Part shown: piece after piece, positions 15,721 to 23,910 of the stretch | How the letters are laid out: each line of letters starts with the position of its first letter | Position numbering within the stretch: position 1 is the stretch's first letter | Source: a virus | Reading direction: 5' to 3' (one strand) | Virus record (IMG/VR): IMGVR_UViG_3300034104_000403 | Span: 1-35,566 of that record | Length of the DNA: 35,566 bases | Notes under the pieces: generated by a model | What the model saw: the letters and a program-made list of their open reading frames with translations, nothing else | What the model was told of the DNA's origin: nothing | Databases searched by the model: none | Position numbers and translations under genes: made by a program

Positions 15721-15910
15721 TAATCTTTCCTTCAATAAACGCTTCAGTTAACGGTTTTAAACCAATGTTAACTTCATAAGGTTTCCCACCTTTTCTTTTA
15801 GCCTCATAGCCACCTTCAGGAATACTTCTAAAGACAAATTCTTCAAAAGTGTTTTCAAAGAAAACTTCCTTTCCACTAGCAATTTCACTAATTAAGTTCT
15901 CATTTCTCAT
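15692..15910 (-). CDS. Small unknown protein downstream of the protease-RelA-like gene
   Basis: The 72-residue acidic protein has FEEFVFRSIPEGGYEAKRKGG, then PYEVNIGLKPLTEAFIEGKII, and ends KEEYESY. Similar small proteins with a KR.GG..Y core are frequent in phages and have no known role. It starts 26 bases after the stop of the head protease gene and shares that transcript. Its 3' end overlaps the convergent hydrolase gene by 29 bases. Partner or immunity function for the RelA-like domain is possible but unsupported. Confidence 0.65.
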   Translation of the reverse strand: MRNENLISEIASGKEVFFENTFEEFVFRSIPEGGYEAKRKGGKPYEVNIGLKPLTEAFIEGKIISKEEYESY

Positions 15911-15936
15911 ATAACAAATGTACTAATTATTTCTGA

Positions 15937-17211
15937 TTATCCCAAAAAATTACTGTAGTATTTTTTAGATTTTTGTTCTATTTCCTTCATTTTAGCTCCA
16001 TCTTTTTTAGGGTTTAATACACGATATTGTTCATAAAATTCGTGTCCTCTACCACCTACAAAACCTGTTTGCTTTTGAATTTGGTTATACTTAGCCTCAC
16101 CTAGTATTCTTTTAGCATCTGCAGGCTTTTCTTTGGCATATATCATTTTAGGTGTATTTACCTGAACTTCTGCAGTTAAGCCGTTAGAAGTCTTTATATT
16201 GATAATATTGCCACTATATCCCAATGAATTAGAATCGTGTGATTGTACCTTAACTCTACCATTACCACCTGCAACTCTAGGGTCGTTACTAAGGTCTCTT
16301 ATTATATTTTGTATTGCTACAGGGTCATCACTTATAATCGTATTCCTAACCGAATCTTTGATATTGCCTAAATTACCACCTTCTTCATCATTGGTTTTTC
16401 TTACAATAGAATCGGCTGATTTCATATTAATAGGAGTAACAATAGCATCATATTTTTCAGCTAAGTCTTTGCCTAATTTATCAACTTCAGGTGCTGCAGC
16501 TTGTGCCTGTGCAATTAAATCTTTAACCTCTTTATCATCTACAGATACTGTTTTAACTCTCCCACCTGTGCTTTCTTTATCCCCACCGCCTTCAGGTCTA
16601 CGACCACTGCCCGGACCACCCAATTCAACTTCTTCTAGGATTTTATATATTTCATTCATCACCTGTGCTTCTTTAGAAACAATAGGTGCATAGTTAAATA
16701 TGCCTTCAATAGAAAACCCATTAACCATTCCCTGCTTAACCTTATCCCATACTTCATCATTTTCTACTAGCATAGATACAAACCAACTGCCATCAGGAGC
16801 ATCTTCAAACCCTTTCATTGGTTCAATACCCCTAGACTTATCACTGATGAAACTTTCAAACATCGTAACCCCTGTCTCAATTTGATTAGGGTCGTGCATC
16901 AGGTTAACATTGTTCTGATAGCCTTTTTTAAAGTATTTCTGAACAATCTTTGTAATAGTTTCTTTAGAAAAAGCAACATAGTAATCCCCAAAAGTAGCAT
17001 CGCTTCTAAAGATAGGAGTATCAGCCAACATAGCGCAACCACTGATAATATGCTTATCTTCACTAATAATTTGAAACTTCTGTTCATTTTTAAACGCATT
17101 CCAATTCTTTTGAATGGCAGGTCTATCTACTAATGAAACGAACTGCACCTCTGCATCATCATTCAAATCATCAGATATTTCCAACATATATAAAGGTAAT
17201 TCCATACTCAT
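15937..17211 (-). CDS. XkdF-like prohead protease fused to a RelA/SpoT synthetase-like domain
   Basis: The 424-residue protein has two parts. Residues about 1-180 match an XkdF/S78-type prohead protease: IISGCAMLADTPIFR, then NLMHDP (His106) and VNGFSIEGIF (Ser167) as likely catalytic residues. A Gly/Pro-rich linker, ELGGPGSGRRPEGGG (197-210), follows. Residues about 250-400 resemble a RelA/SpoT nucleotidyltransferase: K264-S265..S268..K272, IKDSVRNTII (Asp286), LGYSG (Tyr332), EVQVNT (Glu348, Gln350) and GRGHEFYEQY. Two usually basic positions are Asn (Asn262, Asn352). The domain could be inactive, altered in substrate, or a toxin released when the protease matures. It follows the tape measure gene and precedes the scaffold. 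Confidence 0.78.
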   Translation of the reverse strand: MSMELPLYMLEISDDLNDDAEVQFVSLVDRPAIQKNWNAFKNEQKFQIISEDKHIISGCAMLADTPIFRSDATFGDYYVAFSKETITKIVQKYFKKGYQNNVNLMHDPNQIETGVTMFESFISDKSRGIEPMKGFEDAPDGSWFVSMLVENDEVWDKVKQGMVNGFSIEGIFNYAPIVSKEAQVMNEIYKILEEVELGGPGSGRRPEGGGDKESTGGRVKTVSVDDKEVKDLIAQAQAAAPEVDKLGKDLAEKYDAIVTPINMKSADSIVRKTNDEEGGNLGNIKDSVRNTIISDDPVAIQNIIRDLSNDPRVAGGNGRVKVQSHDSNSLGYSGNIINIKTSNGLTAEVQVNTPKMIYAKEKPADAKRILGEAKYNQIQKQTGFVGGRGHEFYEQYRVLNPKKDGAKMKEIEQKSKKYYSNFLG

Positions 17212-17231
17212 AAATAGAATTTTTTAAAATA

Positions 17232-18929
17232 TTAACTAAATCTTGCTCTTTGTCTTATTGCAGTTATTCTTTCTTGACTGTTAGTAACATCACTTTCAAC
17301 TACATATGCCCTGACTGCCTGATTGCCAATATCGTTAATTGTCTGTTGATTTAATTGTGTTACCTGTGCAGTAGGTAATTGTGGTGGGATTGGTGCAGCA
17401 CTTGACATACTAGGCATACTACCACCACCACCGCCACCTCTAGGAATAGATACAGATGCAATTTGTTTTACCCTAGCTATACCACCTAAAACTGCAGGAG
17501 CAGCCATTAAGTATGGATATGCAGGATTTACAACTGTTATTGGATTTTTAGAAGCCTGTTTGAATATTGTTGATGCACTTAGGTATGTATCAATAGTAGC
17601 TGATGCAATAGCAATAGCTTTACCTGCTGCAGTTTCTTGACCTATTATATTTGATATACCTGCTGTAATATCAGCAATTTGATAAGCAGTTTCTATCTTA
17701 CTTTGTTTTTCTAATTCATCAATTCTTTTTTTAGCAGCAGCAGTATCTTCAGCATCTTTAATAGATTGTAAATCAGCCTTTGCTTTTATTGCTAATACTT
17801 TACCTAATCCATCTTTTTCACTTTTTTCATTAAACTCTTGCATAGTTTTTTCAGCATCTGCTTTAGACTTTGCATCATCTTCTTCTTTTTTCTTTCTTTC
17901 GGAATCAGTCATTCCATCAGAACCAATTGGTTCTCTATTTAATTTTTTATACTGTTCCTTTCTTTTCTCATAAAGAATAAGGTCTTGATTTAATAACCAT
18001 TCATTATATTTTTCTATTTCAGCTTTTTCTTCTTCAATTATTTGTTGTTTTCTTTTTTCTTCCTGAATATCTAATATTCTTAACTTAGAATTTAAATCTG
18101 CTCTTTCTTCAATTTCTTTTTCTGAATTACCTTTTATAGCTTGTAATTGATATTCAAGTCTTTGTCTTTTTAATTTATATACTTCATCTTCCCTACCACC
18201 CTGTGCTTCAAGTTCTGCTATTTGATTATCTAAAGCCTTAGTAATTTTACCAATAGCATTTGCCCATTCTTCTGATTCTCTTTTTGCTTCTGATGTAATC
18301 CCAACATAATCAGTAATATTTTGTACTATGCCACCTATTGTTTCTCCTAATTCAAATAATGTAGGAAAACTCTTTTTAATATATTCAGTAAACTCATTCC
18401 AATTTGCAATAAGTAAACCAATAGCTACTGCCAATGCTCCTAGACCTGTTGATATAATAGCACCTCTTAATGTACTAAATGCGCTTACAACCTGTGTTCT
18501 AATTACTGCGCCTAATTGCTTAAATGAATCTATGCTTTCTCCTACTGATTGTAAGCCTTGTGAAATTGCCATAGCAGATTGAACCTTTAACAATGTCTTT
18601 TGAACATCTTCTGATTCTTTTCCAAATAAAGCCATCGCACCCTGTACTGCACCAAATCCACCTGCAACACCTGATAGGGAAGCAGTTAGTGCTTTAAATT
18701 TTGCATCAGGATTAAAAGCATCAGTCAATGCTTTAGCATCACCTATCCTATCCCTAAGTTCTGCTGCCTTCTTTGCCGCATTTACTGCTTGTACAGAAGT
18801 AGCACCGAACTTATCAGATAATGCTATTACTTCTGCTTGTGCTTCCCTCATTTGCCTTTTAAGTGAACCTATAGAACCTTCAGCACCTGTCGTATTTATA
18901 TTTACGTTTAAATTTAAATTTTCTGCCAT
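17232..18929 (-). CDS. Tail tape measure protein
   Basis: The 565-residue protein has an N-terminal coiled region (IGSLKRQMREAQAEVIALS), hydrophobic membrane-active segments near residues 150-175 (IISTGLGALAVAIGLLIANW) and a long charged coiled coil about 225-425. It then has AAGKAIAIASATIDTYLSAS, a hallmark of Bacteroidota phage tape measures. A Gly-rich linker and VRAYVVESDVTNSQERI close the chain. Using about 1.5 angstroms per residue, the tail would be around 85 nm, consistent with a siphovirus-like tail. It overlaps the start of the tail gene at 18929. Confidence 0.85.
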   Translation of the reverse strand: MAENLNLNVNINTTGAEGSIGSLKRQMREAQAEVIALSDKFGATSVQAVNAAKKAAELRDRIGDAKALTDAFNPDAKFKALTASLSGVAGGFGAVQGAMALFGKESEDVQKTLLKVQSAMAISQGLQSVGESIDSFKQLGAVIRTQVVSAFSTLRGAIISTGLGALAVAIGLLIANWNEFTEYIKKSFPTLFELGETIGGIVQNITDYVGITSEAKRESEEWANAIGKITKALDNQIAELEAQGGREDEVYKLKRQRLEYQLQAIKGNSEKEIEERADLNSKLRILDIQEEKRKQQIIEEEKAEIEKYNEWLLNQDLILYEKRKEQYKKLNREPIGSDGMTDSERKKKEEDDAKSKADAEKTMQEFNEKSEKDGLGKVLAIKAKADLQSIKDAEDTAAAKKRIDELEKQSKIETAYQIADITAGISNIIGQETAAGKAIAIASATIDTYLSASTIFKQASKNPITVVNPAYPYLMAAPAVLGGIARVKQIASVSIPRGGGGGGSMPSMSSAAPIPPQLPTAQVTQLNQQTINDIGNQAVRAYVVESDVTNSQERITAIRQRARFS

Positions 18930-20992
18930 TAGTATGATATTTCAATTACTTTTAATAAACTTATTTTGGTTGTATTGTATTCCATAGGATTATATCCTTC
19001 TACTGTATTTAATCTGAATAGTACACCATCTATCCAAATGTATTTACTAAAATCTAGGTTGTTAATGTCTAGGGTATTTAGCAATGCAGTACAGGTCAAT
19101 AGTTTACTATCTTTGCTAGTTATTTCAGCTATGTATTCACTATGATATGCATTAAACAAATTTGTAGTTGGATATGATGTAGTATTTATATATACCTCTT
19201 TTGGCACACCAAAGTTTATATCTTGGTCAGGAACTCCACTACCATTAAAATGCAAATGTCCTGCGTATCCATATACTGTACCATTATGTAAATCGCCTGT
19301 ATTATTTTGATTTCTTATTTTCCAACTATGTACACCTGTTATTTTTTGAACCTGCATAATACGAATAACACTATCCATTTGGTCTTCTTTAGTATTCTCG
19401 TTAGATAGTTTAAATATTTGCGTTACTATTTTTTCTTCTCCTGCTATTTGTACTAATGGACTTGATGCAAATATTATTTCAAGTGATTCTGTATCTTTAC
19501 TGAAATCATAATTAGTATCATATAACCTATCGCCATAGTTTTGATTATATTTCTTTTTATAGCTTTCATTGTAAAAATCTGAATCATCTTTGTATTTATA
19601 TTGGTAATACCTTGCATTTAATTCACTCATTGGCTTGATGCTTAATGGCTTTGACCTGTCTATTTTTTCAGACCAATCTAAAGCATTAGCACTTGTATCA
19701 GGATAAAAATCAATGTAAGGTTTTATATAAATCTTTTTATCGTTAAATATATCATCATAGACATAAAGATTATACATCTTACAAATACTTAAAAAGAAAT
19801 CTTTTTGAAATATACCTTTTGGTATTGTATCATTAATAACTAAATCATCATTATAATTTAAAGGAACAGGAACAATAGAACCTGAAAAAAATGATACTTG
19901 AGCATATGTAATTGTAACAGGTGGGTCATCTCTATTTGGTGCAGTATTAGTATATCTAAAAGTTATTGCATCATTAGTATTCATTAATATTTCAAATTCT
20001 CCATCTACTCCAATACTATTTAAAGTATATACAATCGTGCCATTTTTATAAATATTAAATGTACCACTTGTACCATCTCCTTCAAATGTATAAACCATTT
20101 TTAAGTTTATAGAAGTTGCGCCTGTGTATGTAAATACACTATTTGCACTACTAGCAACCAATCCTGAACCTGTAACGGTATCAAATGTAATTGCGCTTGT
20201 ACCTGTAATTTCTTGCTCTGTTGTTTTTGTAGCTACATTTAAAGTGCTTGTTGTCTTTGTTAATTTCTTTTGATTGTGTGGTATAATTAACCTTTTAAAT
20301 GGGTCAGTATTTAATAAAGGAAAATCATAAGCATAACCACTACCTTCAAATATTTTTTCTAAATATTCTTTGACAAACAATGCAGGTCTAAATGTCATTA
20401 CACTATAGTCTCTATTATTTGTATTTCTATAAGTTCCATAGTCAATCAATGGGTAGTAATATCCTGAACCATAAGATAAACTATTATTTACACCTCTATC
20501 CCCTGCAGTTGCTCCTGATACTTCCCAACTATCAATTATATTATCGTGATTATAAGTATGATTGTAAATGCTAAAGTCTAGTTCCTCAATTTTTTTATTA
20601 CCTAATGCAGTAATAAATCCACCTAACTCCCCAAATACAGAACATTGATATTCAATAGCCTTACCATCTACTATGATTTCTAGTATTCTTAATGTGCCTT
20701 TAAACACCTGTATTTTATCAATAAAGATTCTACACTGTGCAGCCTTTGCAGCATTGTAATTATAATTGACATTCGGCAATGTGTCATCTGTAAAGTTGGC
20801 ATTACCCAAATCAAATACAAACCCAAAGACCCTGTTATTTGTAGAATTACCTGCAATGTTAATAGTCTTTGAAAAGGATGTATTCTTTGAACCAAAATCG
20901 GTTATATCATCAATGGCATAATTAAACTCTGTGCTTAATTCCTTTGATAATTCTAACTTATAATCTTCTATGTATATTTCTGTACTAACCAT
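18929..20992 (-). CDS. Large tail or baseplate protein (687 aa)
   Basis: The 687-residue protein begins MVSTEIYIEDYKLELSKELS, then ITDFGSKNTSFSKTINIAGN, a pattern I know from large tail proteins of Bacteroidota phages. The rest is beta-rich with many Tyr and Asn residues and no membrane segment. It sits between another tail protein and the tape measure gene, with single-base overlaps at both ends (20992 and 18929). A tail-tip hub or distal tail protein is likely; the fold is not identified. Confidence 0.7.
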   Translation of the reverse strand: MVSTEIYIEDYKLELSKELSTEFNYAIDDITDFGSKNTSFSKTINIAGNSTNNRVFGFVFDLGNANFTDDTLPNVNYNYNAAKAAQCRIFIDKIQVFKGTLRILEIIVDGKAIEYQCSVFGELGGFITALGNKKIEELDFSIYNHTYNHDNIIDSWEVSGATAGDRGVNNSLSYGSGYYYPLIDYGTYRNTNNRDYSVMTFRPALFVKEYLEKIFEGSGYAYDFPLLNTDPFKRLIIPHNQKKLTKTTSTLNVATKTTEQEITGTSAITFDTVTGSGLVASSANSVFTYTGATSINLKMVYTFEGDGTSGTFNIYKNGTIVYTLNSIGVDGEFEILMNTNDAITFRYTNTAPNRDDPPVTITYAQVSFFSGSIVPVPLNYNDDLVINDTIPKGIFQKDFFLSICKMYNLYVYDDIFNDKKIYIKPYIDFYPDTSANALDWSEKIDRSKPLSIKPMSELNARYYQYKYKDDSDFYNESYKKKYNQNYGDRLYDTNYDFSKDTESLEIIFASSPLVQIAGEEKIVTQIFKLSNENTKEDQMDSVIRIMQVQKITGVHSWKIRNQNNTGDLHNGTVYGYAGHLHFNGSGVPDQDINFGVPKEVYINTTSYPTTNLFNAYHSEYIAEITSKDSKLLTCTALLNTLDINNLDFSKYIWIDGVLFRLNTVEGYNPMEYNTTKISLLKVIEISY

Positions 20993-22218
20993 TATCTGAA
21001 TTGACTGTTTACATATTTAGATACTTCAATGTCTATTTCAAAATTAAATAACTTATCTGCACTTTCTAGTTTGTATTGATAGTTATTATTGCTAATTGTA
21101 ACAGGGAAAAATGCACCCTGTACTTCCATATAAACAATAGAACTAGACATTAACTGTGCTAACCATTCGTAATCCTGTTGGCTTACCCAATCAGATATAA
21201 GATGGAACATATCCTTATGTTGAATGGCATAGTTAACCGTGCTTTCATTATACTTGTTATAAGCATCAATGTTAGTCATTGCATTTCCTGATAGCTGATA
21301 TTCGTTTTTTCTGTAGCTTGTTTTTGTGAACTCACTAGACCTTCTATTAACTAATGCAAATTTCATTGTATCCCAACCGCCTAATCTATTTAAAAAGTTC
21401 AGGTTGTATTGTCTGAATTTAGGGTAGCACTTCTGCGTAAATCTTAACTTCCTAGATTCAGCAGCACCCAATTTTATATATACATCGTATCCATAAGCAG
21501 ATTCATTTATTAAACTTCTACCTGCAAAAGTATTGATACTAGCAGCAGAGCAGTTAAATAGGTTCATCTGTCCGCTAAATGTAATTGAACCACTAGCAGT
21601 ATCAAGTATAGAACCTGCTTCATTAAGCACATCTATTTTGGCTGAATAAGCACCTGTTGTTACCCTAAAAAAGGTAGCATAAAAATTATCACCGTATTCA
21701 ATCGTAATATCATTTGTATCCCTTTCTGTTAACCAATCATCTGTAAAGTTTTCTATTAATAGATTGTCATAGTAATCAGATAGCACTAATGGATTATCTT
21801 CATTAGTAAATAATATATCTGCAAATAAAGGTGGATAATAGTTATACGCACTTAATGCACCTGAAGCTAAGTTTAGGTTGGTTATTAAATTACCACCTGA
21901 TACATATTCTTCCCCTATTCTTATTTGAGAATCCACTTTAATCTTATCATTTGATGCTACTAGGATTGATGAACCTGAAGGCTCAAAGTAATTAGTAACA
22001 AAAGACCTAATCATAGGGGAAGGATTAAAAATACCATAACTGCCTTCTGCAGATGGTGATGGGTATACTTTAGTTCTACTTACCTGTGCGCCGTTAACGA
22101 ACACATCGTACACGAATTTAAATGCAGTGTTATTTACATTAGTTGAACTAGATACATACCACAAGTCATTATGCATACTTGAATAAGGTGCAGGACTACT
22201 TTGTATTGTTATTGCCAT
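20992..22218 (-). CDS. Tail structural protein (408 aa)
   Basis: The 408-residue protein starts MAITIQSSPAPYSSMHNDLWYVSSS and contains YDVFVNGAQVSRTKVYPSP and FNFEIDIEVSKYVNSQFR at the end. It is beta-rich and probably a tail-tip or distal tail component paired with the 687-residue protein that follows. Its ATG lies inside the 3' end of the preceding gene (23-base overlap), so translation is coupled. Confidence 0.68.
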   Translation of the reverse strand: MAITIQSSPAPYSSMHNDLWYVSSSTNVNNTAFKFVYDVFVNGAQVSRTKVYPSPSAEGSYGIFNPSPMIRSFVTNYFEPSGSSILVASNDKIKVDSQIRIGEEYVSGGNLITNLNLASGALSAYNYYPPLFADILFTNEDNPLVLSDYYDNLLIENFTDDWLTERDTNDITIEYGDNFYATFFRVTTGAYSAKIDVLNEAGSILDTASGSITFSGQMNLFNCSAASINTFAGRSLINESAYGYDVYIKLGAAESRKLRFTQKCYPKFRQYNLNFLNRLGGWDTMKFALVNRRSSEFTKTSYRKNEYQLSGNAMTNIDAYNKYNESTVNYAIQHKDMFHLISDWVSQQDYEWLAQLMSSSIVYMEVQGAFFPVTISNNNYQYKLESADKLFNFEIDIEVSKYVNSQFR

Positions 22219-22864
22219 TGTTTATTTCTTTACCGATTTGTCTTATTTTAATTTGAATATCTTTACCTAATGCAGCCTCCATTACATCGTAGAAGTTTTG
22301 ACCAAATACCTCTTTTTGAGCATTGTCAAAATAATGAGTAGACCTGATACCTTTTCTATGTATAGACCTAGCTACCACATAGGCTAAAGATTTTTTAGCA
22401 TCTATTGCTTTAGCTTCTACCCCTAGTTTTCTGTATGGCTTTACTGCAGTTGCTTTTAATTTGTTGTAACCTAGCCATCCCTGTACTGCTGAAATAGGAA
22501 TGCTTTTTTTAGATGGGTTAAATTTATAAGGTGTTTTTGAATCTGCCTTAATATTTTTAGTTCCCTTTACCCCCTTGTTTATAAAATCCCAATACTTAGA
22601 AGCCTTTTCTGATTTAGGGTAGCCTAATGAAATACTATAGGTTGTACCAAATTTACTGAAGTACATTCTGATATCATCAATAGCACCTGAAGCAATAGAA
22701 CCATTTGCCCTAAGATTAGCCTGTGCAGTTTTTATAAAGTCTGCACCAAAGTCTTTTAGCAACCTTTCAGCAACAGGTAGTTCTCCCTGCTTCATAGGTT
22801 GTTCGCCTAATGAATTAAGGAAGCCATCTGCTATTGCCTGTGCTTGTGCTTTGGATATGCTCAT
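22196..22864 (-). CDS. Putative tail completion or gp10-like protein
   Basis: The 222-residue protein has a helical N-terminus and the segment ASGAIDDIRMYFSKFG.TYSISLGYP, then KYWDFINKGVKGTKN near residues 90-104. This resembles HK97 gp10-like or tail-completion proteins, which have a mixed alpha/beta core and a flexible loop. It is Lys-rich. It starts after the hairpin at 22900-22921. The assignment is by pattern and position only. Confidence 0.6.
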   Translation of the reverse strand: MSISKAQAQAIADGFLNSLGEQPMKQGELPVAERLLKDFGADFIKTAQANLRANGSIASGAIDDIRMYFSKFGTTYSISLGYPKSEKASKYWDFINKGVKGTKNIKADSKTPYKFNPSKKSIPISAVQGWLGYNKLKATAVKPYRKLGVEAKAIDAKKSLAYVVARSIHRKGIRSTHYFDNAQKEVFGQNFYDVMEAALGKDIQIKIRQIGKEINNGNNNTK

Positions 22865-22899
22865 ACTAATAAATAGTATAACAGGCTTAAAATAACTAT

Positions 22900-22921
22900 C
22901 CCCACCTTTTTAGGGATGGGG
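22900..22921 (-). terminator. Hairpin downstream of the tail-assembly gene, likely weak terminator
   Basis: The minus-strand RNA can fold CCCCAUCC-loop-GGUGGGG with one bulge, between the frameshift-extended tail gene (stop at 22951) and the next tail gene. The tail after the stem is AUAGUUAUUUU, so the U tract is poor and read-through is likely. The stem body and its upstream AACTATGAAAA (22940-22950, plus-strand reading) also occur at the strong terminator at 12126-12156, so the two elements appear related. Confidence 0.55.
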
Positions 22922-22950
22922 AAGTAAACCAAAAAATCCAACTATGAAAA

Positions 22951-23223
22951 CTATCTTACCTTTTTTATCTGCTCATTATCGTAATCTGTTTTAGCTTTTA
23001 GATATGCTAGTATGTTTAAACATTCTATTGTACTTAATTCATAGGCTTCGCTAACTGTGCAATTTTCGTACTCGGCAATAAGTTTGGTGCTATATTGCCA
23101 TCCAAAATACTGCATAAACTTTGAACCACCTCTTTCGCCTGTGCTTCCTGCATCCCTGCTTCCACCATCTTCTTCACCAAATAACCCTTTGAAACTTCTA
23201 TCCAATTTCTGTATACTTGATAA
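22951..23223 (-). CDS. -1 frame extension of the tail-assembly protein (90 codons)
   Basis: If ribosomes slip one base back on the T9 run at 23230-23222, translation continues with TTA at 23223 and runs 90 codons to the stop at 22951. That gives a 251-residue fusion (161 zero-frame residues plus 90). The added part is Gly/Ser-rich at first (GEEDGGSRDAGSTGERGG) and then has FMQYFGWQYSTKLIAEYENC and LNILAYLKAKTDYD, a pattern typical of the T-part of gpG-gpGT tail assembly chaperones. No independent ATG precedes it; only TTG at 23205 is available, which supports frameshift expression. Confidence 0.7.
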   Translation of the reverse strand, partial: LSSIQKLDRSFKGLFGEEDGGSRDAGSTGERGGSKFMQYFGWQYSTKLIAEYENCTVSEAYELSTIECLNILAYLKAKTDYDNEQIKKVR

Positions 23224-23705
23224 AAAAAAACCAACGAATGATAAACATCTACGAACTTTGCAGTCAACATATCATTTGAGTATTCCTCGTGCATACTAGC
23301 ATCATACTTTTCATTAAACCAAATACCGAATTTTCGCTTCTGTGGTATTACCATAGTAGCTGCTAATTTATGCAGGTTACCATACAGGTCTTCACTAAAT
23401 ACCTTACTTTCTATATACCTAGCAAATGGCATCTTACTGACATCGTAATTAATCTTGTACCTCTTACTATTGGATATGCGTATATGCTTCTTAGGTGTGC
23501 CTTCTATCGGTTCATTCAAGAAAGCTATGGTTTTACTCAACTCTTTATATTCATTCAAAGGTAGACTGTCTATTTGCATTTCAGTCATATTGTTGACTAT
23601 CCCTACTAATTTGACTTCTAGGTCTAAATCAGTTGCATCCTTCTCCTTTGTATTTAAAGCACTGTAAATCTGTTGGTATTGCCATACGTTTATTTTGTCC
23701 CACAT
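23034..23705 (-). CDS. Tail assembly chaperone-like protein with slippery site
   Basis: The 223-residue zero-frame product starts MWDKINVWQYQQIY and is mostly helical, with no membrane segment. Codons 159-161 are GTT TTT TTT within T9, a perfect X-XXY-YYZ slippery heptamer (T TTT TTT). The -1 frame stays open downstream, exactly as in tail assembly chaperone genes, where a short and a long form are made in fixed ratio. In most siphoviruses this gene directly precedes the tape measure gene; here three other tail genes lie between them. The start overlaps the 42-residue membrane peptide gene. Confidence 0.72.
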   Translation of the reverse strand: MWDKINVWQYQQIYSALNTKEKDATDLDLEVKLVGIVNNMTEMQIDSLPLNEYKELSKTIAFLNEPIEGTPKKHIRISNSKRYKINYDVSKMPFARYIESKVFSEDLYGNLHKLAATMVIPQKRKFGIWFNEKYDASMHEEYSNDMLTAKFVDVYHSLVFFYQVYRNWIEVSKGYLVKKMVEAGMQEAQAKEVVQSLCSILDGNIAPNLLPSTKIAQLAKPMN

Positions 23706-23818
23706 AGCTGCTTGATTTTAGATAAAGATACTGCAATTATATATACTAAACAAGCTAATGGAACTGAAATAATTGTAAACTTTAATAGTTCATATGTAAA
23801 TGTTAATGCTTCTTTCAT
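23690..23818 (-). CDS. Small membrane peptide overlapping the tail chaperone start (42 aa)
   Basis: ATG at 23818-23816 opens 42 codons, ending in TAA at 23690-23692, inside the start of the tail chaperone gene. A single hydrophobic segment, LLKFTIISVPLACLVYIIAV, occupies residues 11-30, followed by a basic end. It follows the large hairpin at 23831-23902. Overlap with a structural gene suggests that translation is coupled. Role unknown. Confidence 0.5.
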   Translation of the reverse strand: MKEALTFTYELLKFTIISVPLACLVYIIAVSLSKIKQLCGTK

Positions 23819-23830
23819 TGTGTTTGTTTT

Positions 23831-23902
23831 AAAAAAACCACCCCAAGTACCCAAATTACTACCTTTGTTATTTTTTAATATTAAAAATTTTCTTGAGGTG
23901 GT
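23831..23902 (-). terminator. Long-loop hairpin with U7 tail
   Basis: On the minus strand ACCACCTCAAG (23902-23892) can pair with CTTGGGGTGGT (23847-23837) over 11 bp with one G-U type pair. It is followed by seven T residues (23837-23831). The 44-base loop itself holds a perfect palindrome, TTTTTAATATTAAAAA (23872-23887), so a nested structure is possible. It would end the small-gene unit started by module B, or reduce its read-through into the tail genes. The loop is longer than in ordinary terminators. Confidence 0.5.
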
Positions 23903-23910
23903 CTATGCTC

